Positions 3,544 to 5,121 of a DNA stretch of 5,121 bases are shown piece after piece; the first letter of the stretch is position 1; every line of letters starts with the position of its first letter. The notes under the pieces were generated by a model, which worked only from the letters and a program-made list of their open reading frames with translations, was not told where the DNA came from and did no database searches. The DNA comes from Candidatus Nanohalarchaeota archaeon (GTDB taxonomy: Archaea > EX4484-52 > B79-G9): NCBI GenBank assembly GCA_030635525.1, contig DAOVYR010000098.1, positions 1-5,121 on the forward strand. The letters are read 5' to 3'. A program made the translations under genes and the position numbers.

Positions 3544-4731
3544 ATGAAAATACTAATGGCTGGCTGGGGTTTCGACAAAAAAATCACAGGCGGCATGGAC
3601 ATCCACATAACACACCTTGTAAAAAACCTCTGCGCACAAGGCGCAGAAATCCACCTGATCCTCCCGGAAGAAAACGCACCACAAAACATCCCAAAAAACC
3701 TGACAATCCACAAGATAGACACAGACGCAAAAGACCCCGAAGAACTGGACAAAAACTACACAAGCGCAATCACCACTATTGCAGAATCAACAGACTTCGA
3801 CATCATCCACACCCACGACTGGTTCGGTGTCACAGCCGCAAAAAAACTAAAAAAAGCAAGAAAAGACACCACAACATACCCTCAAGTTGGGTGGGTGGGG
3901 GCCAGAGGACGGATACCACAAAGCACAAAGGGGGATACACATTACAATAAACCAAACACCATCCGCTGGATACACACAGTCCACTCCCTCGAATACATGA
4001 GATGCGCAAAAGACGCACCGACCAAAAGCAAAATATCCGAAATCGAAAAAACAGCAATCAAAGAATCAGACGCAATCATCACAGTAAGCAACATCATGAA
4101 ACAGGAAATCCAGACCCACTACAACACAGACCCAAAAAAAATAAACATAATCTACAACTACACATCCCAACTCCCAAAAACTCCCGAAACCAAAAAAGAA
4201 ATCCCCACCATACTATGCGCATCCCGTCTCACATTCCAGAAAGGAATCGAATACCTCATATACGCATCGACCGACATCCTAAAACAAATACCAAATTGCC
4301 GATTTATCATCCTAGGAGACGGCCACCTCAAAGAAAGCCTGGAAAACTTCGCAAAAACCCTCGGTGTCCAAAAATCATTTGAATTCCCCGGCTTCGTACA
4401 AGACAAAGAACTGGCCGCACACTTCAGAAGTGCAACACTCTTCATCATGCCATCCATCCACGAGCCCTTCGGCATCGCATGCCTCGACGCAATAGAGGCA
4501 AGCCTCCCCGTCATATTATCAGAAAACGTCGGCGCAAAAGAACTTTTCCATGACTGCACCCTCACCCACAGACCATGCTCAAAACAAGACATTGCAAAAA
4601 ACACCATAAGACTCCTGAAAGACAGGCAACTCAAAGAGTCCCTTGCAAAAAGCGCAAAACAAAAACTAGACAAAATAGACAACTGGAGCACAATCGCAAA
4701 AAAAACAGCGGCAATCTACACATCAGTTTGA
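3544..4731 (+). CDS. GT4-family (GT-B fold) glycosyltransferase with unusual G-rich internal block
   Basis: This is a retaining NDP-sugar glycosyltransferase, probably acting at the cytosolic face of the membrane on a glycan or lipid acceptor. N-terminal domain: MKILMAGWGF start, G16-G17 loop GGMDIHITHLVKNL, IIHTHDWFG (87-95) and IHTVHSLEYMR (143-153). C-terminal domain: SRLTFQKGIEYL (227-238) with donor-phosphate candidates R228 and K233, LGDGHLKESLE (257-267), FPGFVQDKELAAHF, and the nucleotide-sugar motif HEPFGIACLDA (306-316). E307 is followed at +8 by D315, where the classical EX7E motif has Glu. Length is 395, or 365 without residues 110-139, a segment of atypical base composition inserted just before the HTVHS strand. 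The ATG is 25 bp after a TATA element with no Shine-Dalgarno, so it is probably leaderless. It is the only rightward gene here, and its stop overlaps the convergent gene by 9 bp. Donor and acceptor are unknown. Confidence 0.92.
   Translation: MKILMAGWGFDKKITGGMDIHITHLVKNLCAQGAEIHLILPEENAPQNIPKNLTIHKIDTDAKDPEELDKNYTSAITTIAESTDFDIIHTHDWFGVTAAKKLKKARKDTTTYPQVGWVGARGRIPQSTKGDTHYNKPNTIRWIHTVHSLEYMRCAKDAPTKSKISEIEKTAIKESDAIITVSNIMKQEIQTHYNTDPKKINIIYNYTSQLPKTPETKKEIPTILCASRLTFQKGIEYLIYASTDILKQIPNCRFIILGDGHLKESLENFAKTLGVQKSFEFPGFVQDKELAAHFRSATLFIMPSIHEPFGIACLDAIEASLPVILSENVGAKELFHDCTLTHRPCSKQDIAKNTIRLLKDRQLKESLAKSAKQKLDKIDNWSTIAKKTAAIYTSV
3871..3960 (+). other. G-rich in-frame block inside the glycosyltransferase, probable insertion
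   Basis: This 90-bp stretch (residues 110-139) contains 23 G, almost all within 3886-3934, whereas the 30 bp before it contain 3. It holds GGGTGGGTGGGGG (3889-3901), rare codons for this gene (GGG, CGG, AAG) and small repeats. Both ends have ACACCA (3866-3871 and 3956-3961); removing one repeat unit leaves an open frame reading KDTIRWIHTVHS, which looks like an ordinary GT4 sequence. That it is an insertion is inferred, not shown. Confidence 0.5.
3911..3938 (+). repeat. Nested short direct repeats within the G-rich block
   Basis: GGATAC occurs at 3911-3916 and 3933-3938 and flanks a perfect 7-bp tandem duplication CACAAAG-CACAAAG (3917-3930). A third GGATAC, extended to the 9-mer GGATACACA shared with 3933-3941, lies at 3968-3976 in the codons for the conserved W-I-H-T. 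This suggests local slippage or duplication. Confidence 0.6.
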
Positions 4732-5121
4732 CTTTGCAATACTAATCTGCGGCCTGCCGGAAACAAGCCGCTCATACCTCACCAAAATATTATAATTACC
4801 CGCCCTAAGCCTCTCATCCCCGACAATATCGAACGTATCATAAATCGCACTCATCATAATATGCTTCTTACTCTTAAGCTCAAACCCGAAACTAGGACTG
4901 TAAAACTTCTCAAACGTATTATCCATCAAATACCCTGCACGCGAAACAATACTCTCTCTCGTCCCCCTCGTAAAAAAAACATAAAACTTATTCCCGGCTG
5001 AATCCTGCGTAAGCTCAGTATATCCCCCCTGCACATCCGCACCCTTCGTAAGCCCCCGCGAAACAATCCCTGCAATAATTCCATTACTCTCAGACACAAT
5101 ATAATCCTGGCGTGAATACTC
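4723..5121 (-). CDS. Uncharacterised protein, C-terminal part (5' end beyond right window edge)
   Basis: The reading frame is open from the right edge (visible N-terminus EYSRQDYIVSESNG) to the TGA at 4723-4725, giving 132 residues. The GTG at 5095-5097 is probably an internal Val, because the upstream codons continue in the same style without a stop and no clear ribosome site precedes it. The visible part is soluble-looking and mixed alpha/beta: IIAGIVSRGLTKGADVQGGYTEL, KFYVFFTRGTRESIVSRAGYLMD, FYSPSFGFELKSKKHIMM, YDTFDIVGDERLRAGNYNILVRYERL and a C-terminal GRPQISIAKSN. Aromatic residues and short strands dominate; no Cys motif or membrane helix is present. I cannot name a family. The gene converges on the glycosyltransferase and overlaps its end by 9 bp, so no dedicated terminator lies between them. 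Confidence 0.75.
   Translation of the reverse strand, partial: EYSRQDYIVSESNGIIAGIVSRGLTKGADVQGGYTELTQDSAGNKFYVFFTRGTRESIVSRAGYLMDNTFEKFYSPSFGFELKSKKHIMMSAIYDTFDIVGDERLRAGNYNILVRYERLVSGRPQISIAKSN

Noticed and set aside
3507..3752. Long N-terminal extension of the membrane protein frame
   Set aside because: It crosses the divergent promoter and is antisense to well-conserved glycosyltransferase codons (GGMDIHITHLV); its Cys/Phe/Arg-rich translation is typical shadow sequence.
3866..3961. ACACCA flanking repeat as proof of transposon target-site duplication
   Set aside because: A 6-bp A/C word is common in this sequence, there are no terminal inverted repeats, and no transposase; it is kept only as weak support for an insertion.
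3501..4382. Rightward overlapping frames rich in His, Arg, Lys and Pro (3501-3950, 4002-4382)
   Set aside because: They are frame-shifted readings of the A/C-rich glycosyltransferase gene; the low-complexity composition follows from base content, and the in-frame GT4 motifs identify the real frame.
4158..4691. Leftward 177-residue frame antisense to the glycosyltransferase
   Set aside because: It is opposite the conserved GT4 C-terminal domain, has no promoter or Shine-Dalgarno, and shows no recognisable domain.
5095..5097. GTG as the true start of the right-edge gene
   Set aside because: The frame stays open to the window edge with plausible residues (EYSRQDYI) and no convincing ribosome site or TATA box precedes the GTG.
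1..5121. CRISPR array, tRNA, rRNA or replication origin
   Set aside because: No regularly spaced repeats, no cloverleaf-like or TTCGA-type signatures in the gaps, and no iterated origin boxes; the largest gap is only 195 bp (762-956).

Overview
This window most likely comes from an archaeon. The reasons are TATA-box promoters in front of almost every gene, several of them about 25 bp upstream of the start codon (leaderless or near-leaderless transcripts). Shine-Dalgarno motifs (GAGGTGA, GAGGG) are also present, as are GTG starts, oligo-T tracts behind genes, and a compact set of small uncharacterised proteins. The overall look would suit a DPANN-type lineage or another small-genome archaeon, but that is inference; no rRNA, tRNA or marker gene lies in the window.

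Six genes run leftward and occupy 1-3482. From right to left they are: a small three-helix membrane protein (3159-3482), an unknown protein with a Cys/His cluster (2642-3070), a sugar-nucleotide pyrophosphorylase-like nucleotidyltransferase (1822-2535), a MinD-type ATPase (957-1730), an uncharacterised 139-residue protein (342-761), and the N-terminal third of a metallo-beta-lactamase-fold hydrolase that runs off the left edge. Nearly every one has its own promoter, so this is a row of single-gene units rather than one operon.

One rightward gene, a GT4-type glycosyltransferase (3544-4731), is transcribed divergently from the membrane protein through a shared A+T element at 3512-3525. It ends in a 9-bp convergent overlap with a leftward gene that enters from the right edge (4723 to beyond 5121). 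Functionally, the nucleotidyltransferase (makes an NDP-sugar) and the glycosyltransferase (uses one) both point to surface glycan or glycolipid synthesis, but they are not co-transcribed. MinD is a membrane-associated positioning ATPase.

The most unusual features are: a G-rich 90-bp block that looks like an in-frame insertion in the glycosyltransferase; Asn at the catalytic-Asp position (D40 in E. coli numbering) of MinD; a cluster of three perfect hairpins after minD; and a strong C-over-G bias of the + strand that holds whichever strand is coding. I did not find an obviously new multi-gene system.
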